Origin: Ecdyonurus torrentis
Taxonomy: Eukaryota; Arthropoda; Insecta; Ephemeroptera; Heptageniidae
NCBI GenBank assembly: GCA_949318235.1
Contig: OX439137.1
Coordinates: 21,880,518-21,944,517 of the forward strand
Reading direction: 5' to 3'
DNA length: 64,000 bases
The notes under the pieces were generated by a model, which was not told the origin of the DNA, did no database searches, and saw only the letters and a program-made list of their open reading frames with translations. Below are positions 26,420 to 39,011 of the stretch, piece by piece (within the stretch, counting starts at the first letter, position 1; every line of letters begins with the position of its first letter). A program made the position numbers and the translations under genes.

Positions 26420-26530
26420 ATATCATGAATGAATGAATAAAATTATTTAGCCCCTTCATAGTTATGTTATATATAACACGCAACACAAACGTGTCCGACT
26501 TTTTGCCTATCTTTTAGGATACTCATACGC
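26420..26530 (-). mobile_element. Retroelement 3' end, family I copy 2
   Basis: Minus-strand copy of the block at 62930, sharing GTATCCTAAAA and GGCAAAAAGTCGGACA. It ends in ATAAAATTATT... and an (ATTC)n tail at 26423-26440. Only about 110 bp is left. Confidence 0.5.
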
Positions 26531-26962
26531 AAATATGCTTTATATAAATAAGTAAATAATGTTACAGGTTCTATATAAGCAAGATGTGCAAAAAAAAAAA
26601 AAAAAAAAAAAAAACAATGTCGAGATTTGTCAGATTTGTATCTTGATATAATGATATATTCTATTTTAAAATTGACTTTACCTTTAAACAAGATGTATAG
26701 CGGAATTTAGAAAACAAATTGATAGAAGGTATATGACCTACATTTAGGGTTCAATAACATCGATAACAAAATAACTAATAGCTTTGATAAGTTGCCAGAA
26801 ATCTATTTATTTCCGTCTTAAAACTATTTTATTTTTATGTGGCAGATAATTTTTAAATTTTATGTATAAAAAAATTATTACTATAAATATAAATCAAAAT
26901 GAATTGTACGATTTAATACTGATTATGAGAATTTATATGTATTTTAAAACTATGTAGTTGAT

Positions 26963-26964
<2 letters not shown>

Positions 26965-27048
<84 letters not shown>
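26965..27048. repeat. (CT)n microsatellite
   Basis: 84 bp of CT. Confidence 0.97.
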
Positions 27049-27055
<7 letters not shown>

Positions 27056-27518
27056 AATTCATTTTAACTGTAATATTTTTAATGCATGTTTTTATTAAGT
27101 AAATACCAACTGAAACAAAAAAATTGTTTACTGAAGAACTGATTTTATTGTTGTTGTTGTTTTCCTTCGTAATTCATGTAACAGCGGTAGTGAAATTATT
27201 CTTTCAAAATATTTACTTTGTTGCAAACAAAGTTTTTTGTTTCTAATTTTCTTAAAATTTAGTTGTTTATGAATGGTATATGCTTTAACTTTTAATAGGC
27301 TCTAAAATTTAAATATTTCACATATAAATGTAAGATTAAATATGGAATAATTTAGTTATTTCACCGCTTATGCAGATGTTTGTCATAATAATATAATTAA
27401 AAGAAATATTTTATATTAACTTTATGTTAACTTTATTTGATGTTCCATATTATGAAATTGTTAGAATTATTACTTCATCAGTAAAACTTAATGTTATTGG
27501 TTTATCAGAATAAATATT

Positions 27519-27608
27519 CACTCACTCACTCACTCGCTCACTCACTCACTCGCTCATTCACTCACTCACTCACTCGCTCACTCACTCACTCACTCACTCG
27601 CTCATTCA
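27519..27608. repeat. (CACT)n with CGCT and CATT variants
   Basis: 90 bp of CACT units with regular CGCT and CATT variants, a short higher-order pattern. Confidence 0.92.
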
Positions 27609-27915
27609 CTAACTAAATCACTAATTTTATTACTACTTTATTTACATCTAACGACTCAAAATCTAAAATTTACTTCAGTAATAAGCTTGTATAATGAACT
27701 AAAAGAGAAACAAAATAAGGAACTGTATTAACAATGTTCAGTTCGAATCCTAACAATGTATTTGGCATTCTAACAATGTGTGTAGCATTGTTGTTGACGT
27801 CTCATGTTTTATTTAAACTCAGTAAAGCGAAATGTCAACCTAGATATAGAGTGTCAAATATACGTCTTTTATGTGACGCTTTGAATTGAGATTTGAATCG
27901 CTTTGTTTGAATAAC

Positions 27916-28074
<159 letters not shown>

Positions 28075-28859
28075 GACAGAGACAGAGAGAGAGACTTTTG
28101 AAATTTTATCTCTGAAAATTCTGTCTCATATAGTGAATGTTTTCTTTGAATAAACGTAAGATTTTAGACTTTGATTTTACATTTTCTAAAGGGTACTTTA
28201 TATATATCATTCTAAAAGGTAGATGTAAAACATTTAAAAGAATCTTTAAATAAGAAATAATAGAAGTACATGAAATAAATTATAAACATTTCAAATTATT
28301 AGATATTAATTAATTCTTCTATAATATTTTACCTTCTAAAGTTTCTCACCGTATAAAAAATTTGTTATGCTTGTAATTCTAATTGATTGGAAACATTATT
28401 TTTATTTTATCTGTATACACAATATTTTAGTTGAACATAAAAAAAATCTAGTAATTTATAATTAAAAATTGCCAATTTCCATTCAGTTGTTGAATATTTT
28501 TTGTTCACTTGGTAGCATTAAAAATTGTTGTATAGTATTTGGAAACAAAATTTAAATAACAATTTCACGAAAAAAAAAAATCTCCACCATGGTTTTAGCT
28601 ACTAAAATGCTTGCTCCAATTACGCAATGCGGCCATATTGATATTTTCTTATGAGCTTTCATTATCATGCAAGAAAACTGATATTTAGCAGATTTTAGTA
28701 TAGGGATTAGTCTATAAAAATCGACTATACGTATGACTAAAGCACTTTTTTTGCTTTACTATACATTTATAAATCTGTTGAATTAAGCTTTATAAAAAGC
28801 CAGCCACATATTAATAAATAGCTCTGACAGTTTTTATTTTGTAAAATCTGATTTTATGC

Positions 28860-28864
<5 letters not shown>

Positions 28865-28913
<49 letters not shown>
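28865..28913. repeat. (GA)n microsatellite
   Basis: 49 bp of GA. Confidence 0.97.
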
Positions 28914-28915
<2 letters not shown>

Positions 28916-30566
28916 CAGAAAGAAAACTGAAAGAAAAAATTGAATGTTTATTTTAACAAAAATAAATCAAGATTAAATTTAAAATTGAAGCACACGTATA
29001 TTTTTGTCCCCTCCTACACAAAGAAATTGATAAAAATAAATCCAGTTATATATTTTGTGATAAACAACTTGGCTGGAATCCTTTGTACACCCACGCCCAC
29101 CACCGCATAGTGTCAAATATTTATGTCATGTCATTTTATGACTGATGCCTCAATTTTCGACAAAAATAAACAAACTAAAAGAAATACGCATCGATCGATA
29201 TACTGTATATATATATACCTATGACATAAAATCGAAATCACAACTGAAGAAAAATTGTCATTATTTTTCTATCAATGTGAAATTGAATGGAAATGCAGTG
29301 TTGTTATTTTTTTCGTTTTGAAAATTGTGATATAAATTTTTTATCATATAAACGTATATATTGTTTGAACTTTTTTTTTAATGAAACATTGATGCATTGC
29401 CTGGATCAATAAAAAATCTTATTGATTGAAATTATGTAAGCACTCACAATTCTGCCTTAAAAACCTCTGGTACACATTTTGTATAATGTTTTAGTTATTG
29501 TTGTTATAACTGTTATGACGTCACTAAATTTTGAAAATGTAACCCAAAAAAATGTGAATTGAAAAAAAAAAATTAAATAAATAAAAAACTTTTCTACAGT
29601 CTACTATAGCGTGTTAAGGCGAAGGGTTATTAATGGCAATTAGCTGATTAAAAAAGTAAGCCGCAACTGGATCTTAACTTCTTCAAAGAGATTCTTTCTG
29701 TACTTAAGAAAATCCATACATGTCTGAAAATTAAAGCGTATGAAAAATACAATTTTTGAAATAATTGATTCTGAAATTTCAGACCCAAAAGGCTCATTGC
29801 AAATTTCAGCTATACATTTTCAACCGTATTTTGAAAGTGACCTACCATGAATTTTTTTAGTAGGAGTAGATGATACAATAAAATTATCCCAAATTTGGTA
29901 GCAAAAGACGATAAAATATCAGAGCTACGAATCTTCTCCTATAAAGAGTTGACGTAATATACACAGAGAAAATAAAGTGGTAGAGGCTTTTTATTTAAAA
30001 CTGGTATTCATTAGGAATTATATGCAGTATCTCTAAACATTTATATTTATACATTACACACTATTACATACATAACAAATACCTAAACTTATAAGAAGAA
30101 AAAAAAAAGAAGCAAGAGATAGCACTGGTATATCTTTAGTTTTAGTATTTACTTACAGCCAGTAAAATAAAGTGCATCAGTGAGTGAAGTAAAGTGAGGC
30201 TCTTTATAAAAATAAAGCTGCTCAAAAAAATAGACACAGTTATTGGTTGATCTTGTTTCTTGAGCCAATAAAAATGAAGCGCTGTTAGGGATATATAATA
30301 TAATTATTATATATTATATATTTAAGTTTTGTTCATTTTTATCAGGTCTAAATGTATACGCAAAGATATAACGTAGTAAACAGGAAGTGACGTCGTGATC
30401 AAGTGTTCAGGCATCATCGATTCATTAAATAGGGTACTCTCTTAACATTTGTGAGTTGAGAATAAGTATTTGTTTTTTGAGTGTATGAAGTATTTTATGC
30501 TGTGAGTTCTTGTATATTTTTCAGTGTACTTATATGAAAAGAAGTACCGTATTATTACATTTTCGT

Positions 30567-30600
<34 letters not shown>

Positions 30601-30951
30601 TAGTACTATAAACGCTTTACTTTAGCGTACAAGTATAGTAAAAAAAACTTAAAAAAAAACTTAAGTATTCTGCACCGCAGTAAAAATGCCAAAATCAAAT
30701 TGTTAAAGTGAATGTAACATGCAATGTTTTTCTACGTCTCACAGTTTAAAGTATGTAATTTTAGATAAGTTAAATATAAACAGTAAACTATACATTGTAT
30801 TAAGCAACAATAATATAAACTTATTTGATCCTTATATAGTAGAATTTACCATATAATAAACCAAAGTAAATCATTAAAAAAAATCTCAACCTACTCGACT
30901 AATTGTACCTTCTTTTTCTTTTGACATATAGTGTGTTATTTTTATTATTTG
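28914..30951. other. AT-rich, no gene seen
   Basis: Two kilobases without a recognisable repeat except T and A tracts (30569-30597). A palindromic ATATATTATATAATTA-type stretch lies at 30290-30320. Confidence 0.5.
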
Positions 30952-31336
30952 CTTGCCATATTGTGTTATCGTGCTACACCAATCCATAATAGTCCCAGTA
31001 AAGACATTGTCTTATCTACAGGTAAAGACTTTACTTTTCCAATTAATGGAAATAGCACACACGGGCGGGCCACGGCCAAAATACACAGACCGGCATTCGC
31101 CATGACCGCCTAGAGAAGCCGTGGAAACTCTAGGTAGGCTGATCGGTGCAATCACATCAACCATGCACCTCCCGAATGCTGTCCTTTGCCATGGAATGCA
31201 TATTAACATGCATTGTGCAACGTGTTGTGCTCTCACACTTCACGTACGCACCCAGCAGTAGCTTGAACCTTACTCGGTGAGGAGTACAGAGTTGCGAGTC
31301 AGCTGCCTTCACCACTCGGTCATACCAACTCAGTAC
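30952..31336 (-). mobile_element. SINE S1, minus-strand full copy
   Basis: Full-length reverse copy. The tRNA-like end lies at 31250-31336 and the tail (GCCATATTGTGTTATCGTGC on the plus strand) at 30955. The B box reads AAGGTTCAAGC. Confidence 0.78.
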
Positions 31337-31638
31337 ACTTCTCCACACACTTTCTCCATAGTGCCGTCAGGACAGAAAAGTTTTGTCGACGATGCAATGA
31401 AAAACTCACTAACAAATAATTTAAGTCTCTAGGTGATACCAGACAATCCTCTCTCTTACCTGTGAGAGATTTTAGTCAAATATAATTCATTTCCTCAATT
31501 CATTTCTAAAGAGGATTTTTTTTTCTAACATAAGGTGGAAATCATAGCTAATATATTGTTATTTTTAAATAATATCAACACTCTTGATTCGAAATTTGCA
31601 TTACTTATTAAAACATGTAAAAGTGTATCTAATATAGT

Positions 31639-31927
31639 ATGCATGTTAAAGTCGACGCCATGTTGTTCACTCAATAATATGGGTCGCATAGGAAAATAAC
31701 TCATATTACCAATTTAAAAACACAAAGGAATAATTTTGAGAGCATTGATGTTGTTAATAGCTTGAACTTGAATCAGCATCTCAAGTATATGAGAAAAATA
31801 ATAATGACAAAAAATTAACAGATTTCTCAAAGAAAGTATCTAAAAACGAAGTTTAGCATGTACTTAGCAATGTTATTCATAGCTTCCAAGCGCATGAAAT
31901 ATGACGTCATACGCATACACCCTATAC
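31639..31927 (+). mobile_element. MITE B copy
   Basis: From ATGCATGTTAAAGTCGACGC to GACGTCATACGCATACACCC. Contains CAATAATATGGGTCGCATAGG and TTTTGAGAGCATTGATG as in other B copies. Confidence 0.72.
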
Positions 31928-32495
31928 GTCACTTAAATTAATCAGTTCTACCTGTCTTTCGAACACACCATAACTTTCTCGAAACTTCACACGTAACAAA
32001 GAATCGTAGTAGGTAGTAGTGGATCAGTATCGAACGCACAGCTTGCGCGAGTTGAGTGGAAGCTCATGGACTCAGACTAAGGAAATTTATTTCTAAAATA
32101 AATTGAAAAAGATGAAAGATCTTCACATTATTATTATTTCTTTACAACATGATAGCAAGGGTGATTACAAAATTGATAAACTATTCTGATCTAAAAAAAA
32201 AATATATATTTGGTATACAGGTGTATAAATTTTTATAGTTACTTTTTAAAATCTACTTAAGGTAATAATTAATATAATTAAACATATACAAAATGTCCTT
32301 ATCAATGACATTATCAACTATAGTAGGCTTGAGTCGTTTTAGTGATGTATGTATTGTTATACACACCTTTAGACGGGTAGAAAGAAAACGATAAAGTTTA
32401 ACGTAAGACTTATAGAGGTTATTGATGTATTACGTCAACATTTTTATTTTCTTATTACTTGCCAGTATGTCACAGGTAAAAATATAAAAGTAGAA

Positions 32496-32552
32496 ATGTT
32501 TAGGTTTGACAGGTCTATATTCATGTCTTTGTCCAGTTCCCATGACAGTAAC

Positions 32553-32590
<38 letters not shown>

Positions 32591-32660
32591 GTACACAGTA
32601 TATAATGTATAGTACGGTCCAGGTTTTCCAATCAATGCTATCTCAGCTCTATTAAATCAC
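32496..32660 (+). repeat. Repeat G, copy 1
   Basis: AATGTTTAGGTTTGACAGGT and ATTCATGTCTTTGTCCAG match 57975. A (TG)n(TA)n run (32552-32590) lies inside. It ends near TCAGCTCTATTAAATCA. Confidence 0.5.
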
Positions 32661-33467
32661 ACACATTTATTCATTCAATAATTAATTATAAGAAGAAAAT
32701 TGAGCATTTTACAAATATTACGACTAGAGTTAAAGTAATATCCTGTAAAGTACAATATTCAGTGATTTTTTTTTACTTACTTGTATGAGATTTTTCATTA
32801 AAAAAACAATTACATGTAAATGAGCTGTGATTACTTGTATAGTTTGCCAGTGAACACATTAATGTCTCTTAAATTAATTTAAACTATAGCTGTTAGCATA
32901 ATTAATTAATTTTAAATTATACACCAATATGTGGAACAAATAGAGTGAATACAATTTTAAGCCTCACAATGTGTACATTTTTATATTTTCTACCAAAAAA
33001 AAATATCCTCATTATAACAAAAACTGTCTGCATTAAAAAAAACAATAATAACAAAGTATTAAATTTAAGCTTATAAAGTATAAAAAACCTTATTTATATT
33101 GAACACAAAATACTATTTTATTCAAAAATCTACTTTAAATGATGACATGATAAAATATAAAATTTATTTATAAAATTATAATTCTGTAATTGGAATAAAA
33201 AAAAAACAGGCACTGTATACAAGAAATGTTATGAAGTAAAGCTGGATATAAAAGAGATCGATATTTTTGTATTGAAGCAAGTACTGCGGAGCGCAATCCT
33301 CGTCAATGTACATTACTCTTCTTTTATCTCAACTGTATGTCATTATTGATGTTTTTTAATTAAACTAGAGTCAGATAAACTACAGTATAATGTTATATGT
33401 ATAGTGTACATAGGATAAAATAGAGGAGAAGTTTAAAAAAAAAATAATCTGACGATTATCTATTGTT

Positions 33468-33769
33468 GATAAATGAGGAATACTAAAATTCTATGGGAAA
33501 TTTTATTTCATATTCTAAAAGAGTACATTGTCCTAAATCAATTGGTATGCTAATTTCTAAATTTTTACTATTTTTAAATTAAGTTTAAAAATGGAGCAAT
33601 GACGTCACAGGCGGCCACTTAGATATGTTGGCATAAAAAAAATACTGTCCGTGACTTCATGTTGCGATGTTCAAAAAAGATTTAAAAAATACACTCAAAA
33701 TTTACAAACTAGCATAATATGTATCATTTTAAAACAATGTCCACTTAAAGAATATGCAATAAATCTAAC

Positions 33770-33800
<31 letters not shown>
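33468..33800. mobile_element. Foldback element E, copy 4
   Basis: Contains CCTAAATCAATTGGTATGC, GCAATGACGTCACAGGCGG and GAATATGCAATAAATCTAAC, as in other copies. A poly(T) tract at about 33770-33796 breaks the right end. Confidence 0.55.
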
Positions 33801-33804
<4 letters not shown>

Positions 33805-34339
33805 TTCTCTATGTTTTTTGATGACGAAAAATAATGAATTTCATACTAAAATAATTTAAGAGAATACTCATTTTCTTCAATAGCTATTTTAACATTCAGT
33901 AATATGTATTTTTTTGTTTATTTAATTGTTATCACTAGAAAAATCTTCTCAAGTGTTTTAGTGTTATGTAAAATAGCAAGTAAATCCATTTTACCCTTTC
34001 ATACTGTACTCGTTCATTATGTTAATACAAAATTCACACAGCATAATATGATAAGCAATAGTTTTCCCTCACGTAATATGAAAAACCAAAAAACACTATT
34101 ATGTATATATTTATAGGATAAAATAAAGTACAAAAAATTATGATAAGTCTAAAAATATGTAAATTTAATAACATTTGGCATGATGAGTAGTGAAAGTTTT
34201 TTTTTTTTTTTAATGTAAATGTTATAATTGAATTTTCATTGTATATGTCACAAAATTTTGACAGTGAAACATAATATTGTGTAAAATATGTAAATGTTTA
34301 GATGATCATACTGTTGACGTTGTGTCAAAATATTATCAG

Positions 34340-34485
34340 AGAACAGAGAGAGGAATGGAGATAGAGAGACAGACAGAGAAATTGAGCCAGAGATAGAGAG
34401 CTGAAAGGAATTGAGGTAGCAGAAAGGAACAGAGAGAGTGGGCTAGAAAGAGAGAGAGGAGAGAGAAAGAGAGAGAGAGAGAGAA
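34340..34485. repeat. Degenerate GA-rich tract
   Basis: Imperfect GAGA with interruptions over 145 bp; an old, decayed version of the pure GA tracts. Confidence 0.85.
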
Positions 34486-34554
34486 GTGAAACAAAACTAC
34501 AAATAAAGATAGAAATACGCAAAAAAAAATGAAATGCATCAATATTTCGAGAAT

Positions 34555-34634
34555 TCGGATTTCCGTTCAATTTGAAATTGAGGCTGGGATTGAGTGACAT
34601 AGCTGCCAGGCATGTGGTTGTTATTAAAATACTA
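34555..34634 (-). CDS. Coding-like segment, minus strand
   Basis: After an AAAATATTTCAG acceptor (minus strand) one frame stays open and reads like protein (TTTCLAAMSLNPSLNFKLNG). The downstream end runs into an AT-rich then TC-rich tract and no strong donor is seen. Could be a decayed exon or chance. Confidence 0.22.
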
Positions 34635-34908
34635 ACTGAAATATTTTTCAATGTGAAAATCTAGCATTTGAAGCAAAATAAACGTTTTTTTTTTTTTTAT
34701 TATAAACCTTCTTCATATAAAATAAAATTCCACAAGATATACGTATCAATATTTAAGAAAATATCTTTCATAAAAATATTTATATTTCTAAGGTTGCAAT
34801 TGAAATTATTTATTTATTCCATAACAGAGATAAAAAAAGTTTATAGATTTATTTTTTTTCAATTTTTTTACTAGAGAAGAGGAATTTTATATCTGTTTAT
34901 CACTCAAT

Positions 34909-35050
34909 ATATCGTCACCTCAGAATAAGAATGTCGTATCTGCAAAAAAAATTAATGCAATTCTGAGCCTTATTTGTTATCAACATAAGGCTCAGAATTG
35001 CATCAAATTTTTTTTGCAGATACGGCATTCTTATTCTGAAGTGACGATAT
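34909..35050. repeat. 142 bp hairpin
   Basis: ATATCGTCACCTCAGAATAA pairs with TTATTCTGAAGTGACGATAT, and CAATTCTGAGCCTTAT with ATAAGGCTCAGAATTG, leaving an 11 nt loop. A few mismatches. It could be a tiny foldback element or a hairpin RNA source. Confidence 0.85.
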
Positions 35051-35364
35051 TACTGGCATAAAATTTAGGCACTTTTTTTTTCTTTCAATGTTGAAAATAT
35101 ACACTTTTGCATAAGCTCATGCACAATATCCTTGATATTTATTTAAAACAACATATTTATTTATTTTTATTTTTTATTTATTTTTTAGAAATTGGTAGCT
35201 TACAGTAACATCAATATAATATGTTACTCTACTTTAACGCAGTATTGAATAAAATTATGTTGTACAGCATAAATACTTATTCACTTCCAAGTTAAAACTT
35301 CTTATGCTATATAATATTAATGCAGCTTAAATTACGTAATTTTTTGTATCCATGCTCCTTAATA

Positions 35365-35710
35365 TAATACAAGAATAAAGGCACTCGGTGTTCAAATTAT
35401 ATACAAGCTAATAAAGAAGACTTTTCGTTTTTTCGTTTTTCGTTTGCAAATATCTAATTTTTGAAGTTATTTATGTTATTTTTAACTAACTTTTGATAGC
35501 CACGAAATGACGGTTGGTAACTTTTCCTATACTCACATGCATAAGTTACACACCGACCATGATGTTATTTTTCAAATTTCAAACATTAATTAAAAAAAAA
35601 TAATGAACTAAATAATTATAATTTCGCATATTAATTAATCAATTAGGAACATTGTGCTCTTTCAAATATTAAATAAAATTACCCCCCCCCCCTTTCTTCT
35701 TCTTCTTCCT
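35365..35710. mobile_element. Foldback element E, copy 5
   Basis: Diverged copy with TAAAGAAGACTTTTCG left, CACGAAATGACGGTTGG centre, TTAATTAATCAATTAGGAAC right and a (C)10 run before TTTCTTCTTC. Confidence 0.5.
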
Positions 35711-35812
35711 CTTGCCACAAAATTGAATCATACAAAATTGAAAGTGTTTAAATTTTTTTTAGAGAGTTCAACCATTTTATAAAAATTAAAAATTATAAAT
35801 ATGGATTATTTA

Positions 35813-35935
35813 ATAATAATAATAATAATAAATGATTTTTATTGAGAGGCCACAAAAGGTATACACCCACTTACATGGTCCTCTGACATATTTGAACATA
35901 ATTATCTTGTCAGAGATTACTTATAAAATGAAGAT
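35813..35935 (-). repeat. LINE/SINE 3' tail family T1, copy 2
   Basis: Minus-strand copy with an (ATT)n tail at 35813-35830, then the CAATAAAAATCATT end and the GAGGACCATGTAAG block. About 120 bp. Confidence 0.6.
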
Positions 35936-36096
35936 TAAAACATACAGTATAATAACAAATTCTAACTCTCTGTACATATCATATTAAATAAGTTGTTTAT
36001 TAAACACAATTAAAAAAAAAACATTTATTTAATAAGTAAAAAAAAAACAAAAAAAAAAACGTTAACATCATGAATTTTGTGTCTATACTAATTTAA

Positions 36097-36190
36097 AATT
36101 GTAACTGACTGTACTGTTAAACAGTTGGGTTAAATTGAGAGGTTCTGTAGCCTGATTTCGCCCAATAAAAGCCATTAATTATTATTATAC
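36097..36190 (+). repeat. LINE/SINE 3' tail family T2, copy 1
   Basis: Shares AACTGACTGTACTGT, TTAAATTGAGAGG and CCAATAAAAGCC with 46020-46115, and ends in (ATT)n. A different family from T1 but with the same kind of tail. Confidence 0.6.
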
Positions 36191-36485
36191 CAAGTGAGAC
36201 CTTCTTGATGAGAAGAATACTCACAAATTATGCAAGTTATTTACTCGTTTCTACAACATAATACTTTGTTGATGAAAATACAGTTTTACTAGTGACCTTG
36301 CATCGGAGTTTCATGTTAAAGTTACTGTAGTGTACGGCATAGAGTTATTATAGTTAATTATTTTGACTTTTCTTTTCGTGTTGGCCTCTAAGTTTGCGTG
36401 ATGCATTTGTAAGACTCTAGAAGTAGTAAAAACAAAATTGAATTTGTCTTAAAAAAAAAAAAAGAAAAAAGAAAAAAAAAAGAGC

Positions 36486-36715
36486 AATTAGCTACTACAT
36501 GGAAAATAAATAATATGTAAGGCAATTAAATGCAATAAGTAGACATATAACCTAGAACACAGGTATTATTATACTATAATAATACCTTATGCAGGTGCAA
36601 ATGCTACAATAAAGGTGTGTGACTCACTTAGATTAAGTGGTATTGTAGACCTGCTCCAAATTAAAGTGTATCTATTGCAAAATACAGGATACATATATCT
36701 GCCATAGGTAGTCAT
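36486..36715 (-). mobile_element. Short repeat C, copy 3
   Basis: Reverse copy: plus strand shows ATAACCTAGAACACAGGT, GTGACTCACTTAGATTAAGT and ATATCTGCCATAGGTAG. Confidence 0.65.
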
Positions 36716-37672
36716 TTTTTTTTAAGCGTAATACGTAGATGCATTAATTTTTTGCAATACCATAATTACGATTATGATATATAAAATTTCATTGATTTTC
36801 TTACTTTTTATAGTATAACAAGAACTCATATTTATAGTGCTAGAATTGCAGAAACAAATAATTGAAAATACTAAAAAAAAAATTGTTATTAAAATTATAG
36901 GATTAAATTCCATTAGAGTTAAAAACTTTTAACAATAATATGAAAATTAATATGATAAAATTCTTTTTTAATATATCCCATATTTTTTACACTATCAATT
37001 ACTTTATCCTCATTGATTATATTGTCATATATATCTTCTCTATATTTGCAGTTTTCACATTTTTTTTAAAAATATAATTCCATGTTATATTTTGCGTACA
37101 TTTTTATATTATTTATTTTTTCCTTCTATTACTAATTTTTTCTTTTCAGAACATATACACTTTTAAAGGGATTTGTCCATCCATTTTTTATTATTATTAT
37201 TTTTTTTTTACTTTTTTTTAATTGTGAGTATTGTTACTTTATTTGTTTTGAAATTATTTATCTATTTAATGAATTATAAGCCATCACGAGTATTTTTGTA
37301 ATCAATATGCGTAGCAATTGGTATTTTGATCAATCAAGAAACTGAAAACAATGATTGTAGTATGTTAAAATGTAAATTAATACGAAATGTGTAAAAAAAA
37401 TAATTTAAAATGAAGAAGAAGAAGAACCAACCGATAAGACTATGCCGTGGTTAAGTTTTGTATAGTATTTTTTTTTTATCTAGTTTAATGAGAATGAGAA
37501 TATTCTATTAGTATAAAATGAGTCGCGAGATCAAGGGAAAGGTATTTTAAGAAAAACATCGTTATCTATATTAATTATTGATTGGATATCTTATATAATG
37601 TATTCGTTACTACATGTTGCCAATAAAGTATCGCGTGATCAATTTATACACTGAAAGAATTTAAAATGTCAT
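36716..37672. other. Left flank of the large transposon
   Basis: AT-rich. The block CTCATATTTATAGTACTAGA at 4681 is nearly repeated at 36826 (one base different), so part of 36820-36950 and 4675-4850 belongs to one old repeat. No gene. Confidence 0.45.
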
Positions 37673-37675
37673 TTA

Positions 37676-38154
37676 TAGTACGATCAGGAAAAAAATTTTG
37701 GTTAACAAAATTAGTAACAAGCTGCAATTTTCAGGGTTGGTTGATTGGTGCATTAGTAGCCCACAAATAAAAGTTACAAAAAATTACACCATGGGAACTA
37801 TCCAAAATTGGGCATGTCCCGGGTAAAATTGCGGGTTTAAAAAATAATTTTTATCTCAGTAAATAAAAATGCTAAAATTACAAATAAGGTGTCTATAGAA
37901 AGCTGAAATAATTGCCTAATCAGAAAAAATTATTTTGTGATTTTAAAACTTTAATTACCTAATTAAATAGTTAATTAATTAAAAAAATTACTTTGTTTTT
38001 GTTTTTCAAACGCAAATAAAAACTTTATATGTGGAAATAATGATTTTGAGTTTATTTTAAAAAGTGTTGAATATTTTATCAGCTGTAAAATAATGTTTTA
38101 TTCTTACCGCTAGCTTTCATACAACTTGAGAAAACAATAATTTAAGAGCGGCAC
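37676..38154 (+). repeat. Left TIR of the large transposon
   Basis: This arm pairs with 43639-44127. Shared landmarks are GGTTAACAAAATTAG near 37700, CATGTCCCGGGTAAAATTGC near 37813 and CTAGCTTTCATACAACTTG near 38110, ending at GCGGCAC (38148-38154). Substitutions against the other arm are few, for example in the stretches near 37744 and 37868. Confidence 0.9.
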
Positions 38155-38496
38155 CTTTTTTTCCGCGCGGTGCAATTTCTATATATAAACTTACTACCTG
38201 CTATATAGTGCTAAACGCTGCATTGTATTATTAGCTTTTTACGATAAATACGATTTTTTAAGGGGAAAATGAATAAATATATAAGTTTTCATTATAATAT
38301 GTAATTTTATATTTTACACTATTTATTATATTATTATATTTAATTATTATTATGAGTTGATGTGAGTTATTTTTATGTACAATATGTTTTCTGGATTACG
38401 AATTTACAATAATAACAACATTGATAAAGAAGAATATCACTAAGTTTTATAAAAAGGATTTTGCCATTAAATCAATTTTATAAAATTAACTGCTAA

Positions 38497-38761
38497 TTCT
38501 TTTTTATTGTTATTATTATTATTATTCTATACATAATTATGATACATTTTAACAAATATTGATATACAAAATAAGGATATAATTGTAATAATAATAATAA
38601 AGCAGGCGAAACTGTTATTATTATTAGTACTACTATATCTTTTGAGAACTTAATAATTTTTGAAATTGATAATTGACAGATGACATCACTACAATCAGGA
38701 CAAATGCATCCTTTTGCTGGCAGGATATTATTTAGTTCACAGCAGAGGTGATGGAAATGAT
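38497..38761 (-). pseudogene. Possible 3' exon of the transposase, out of frame
   Basis: On the minus strand a TTTATGTTTCAG acceptor ends at 38762. A GTAAGT donor lies at 38995-39000, 11 nt after the transposase stop codon. One frame after the acceptor stays open for roughly 85-90 codons and begins with His/Cys-rich residues (HFHHLCCEL, then CICPDC). This frame would continue the transposase if the TTTT run at the stop were one T shorter. The second half of the open frame is low-complexity and hydrophobic, so only the first 40 codons look like protein. It could instead be a 3' UTR intron or chance. Confidence 0.35.
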
Positions 38762-38828
38762 CTGAAACATAAAATTTAATTCCATATTTTTAATTTCTTT
38801 TCTTGCTCTCTCTCTCTCTAATATATAT

Positions 38829-38830
<2 letters not shown>

Positions 38831-38909
<79 letters not shown>
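38831..38909. repeat. (AT)n microsatellite
   Basis: About 79 bp of pure AT inside the large transposon, between the ORF end and the left TIR, and within the possible intron. Confidence 0.97.
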
Positions 38910-38913
<4 letters not shown>

Positions 38914-38942
38914 ATATTAAAATCTTTAATTTGAGTGATATT

Positions 38943-38948
38943 TTTATT
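38943..38948 (-). terminator. Candidate poly(A) signal of the transposase
   Basis: AATAAA on the minus strand, about 65 nt past the stop codon. Common by chance in AT-rich DNA, but well placed. Confidence 0.35.
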
Positions 38949-39011
38949 AAATATTAAGCCAAAACATATCAAGTTGCACACGATTTTAAAAATTACTTAC
39001 AATAATAGTTA

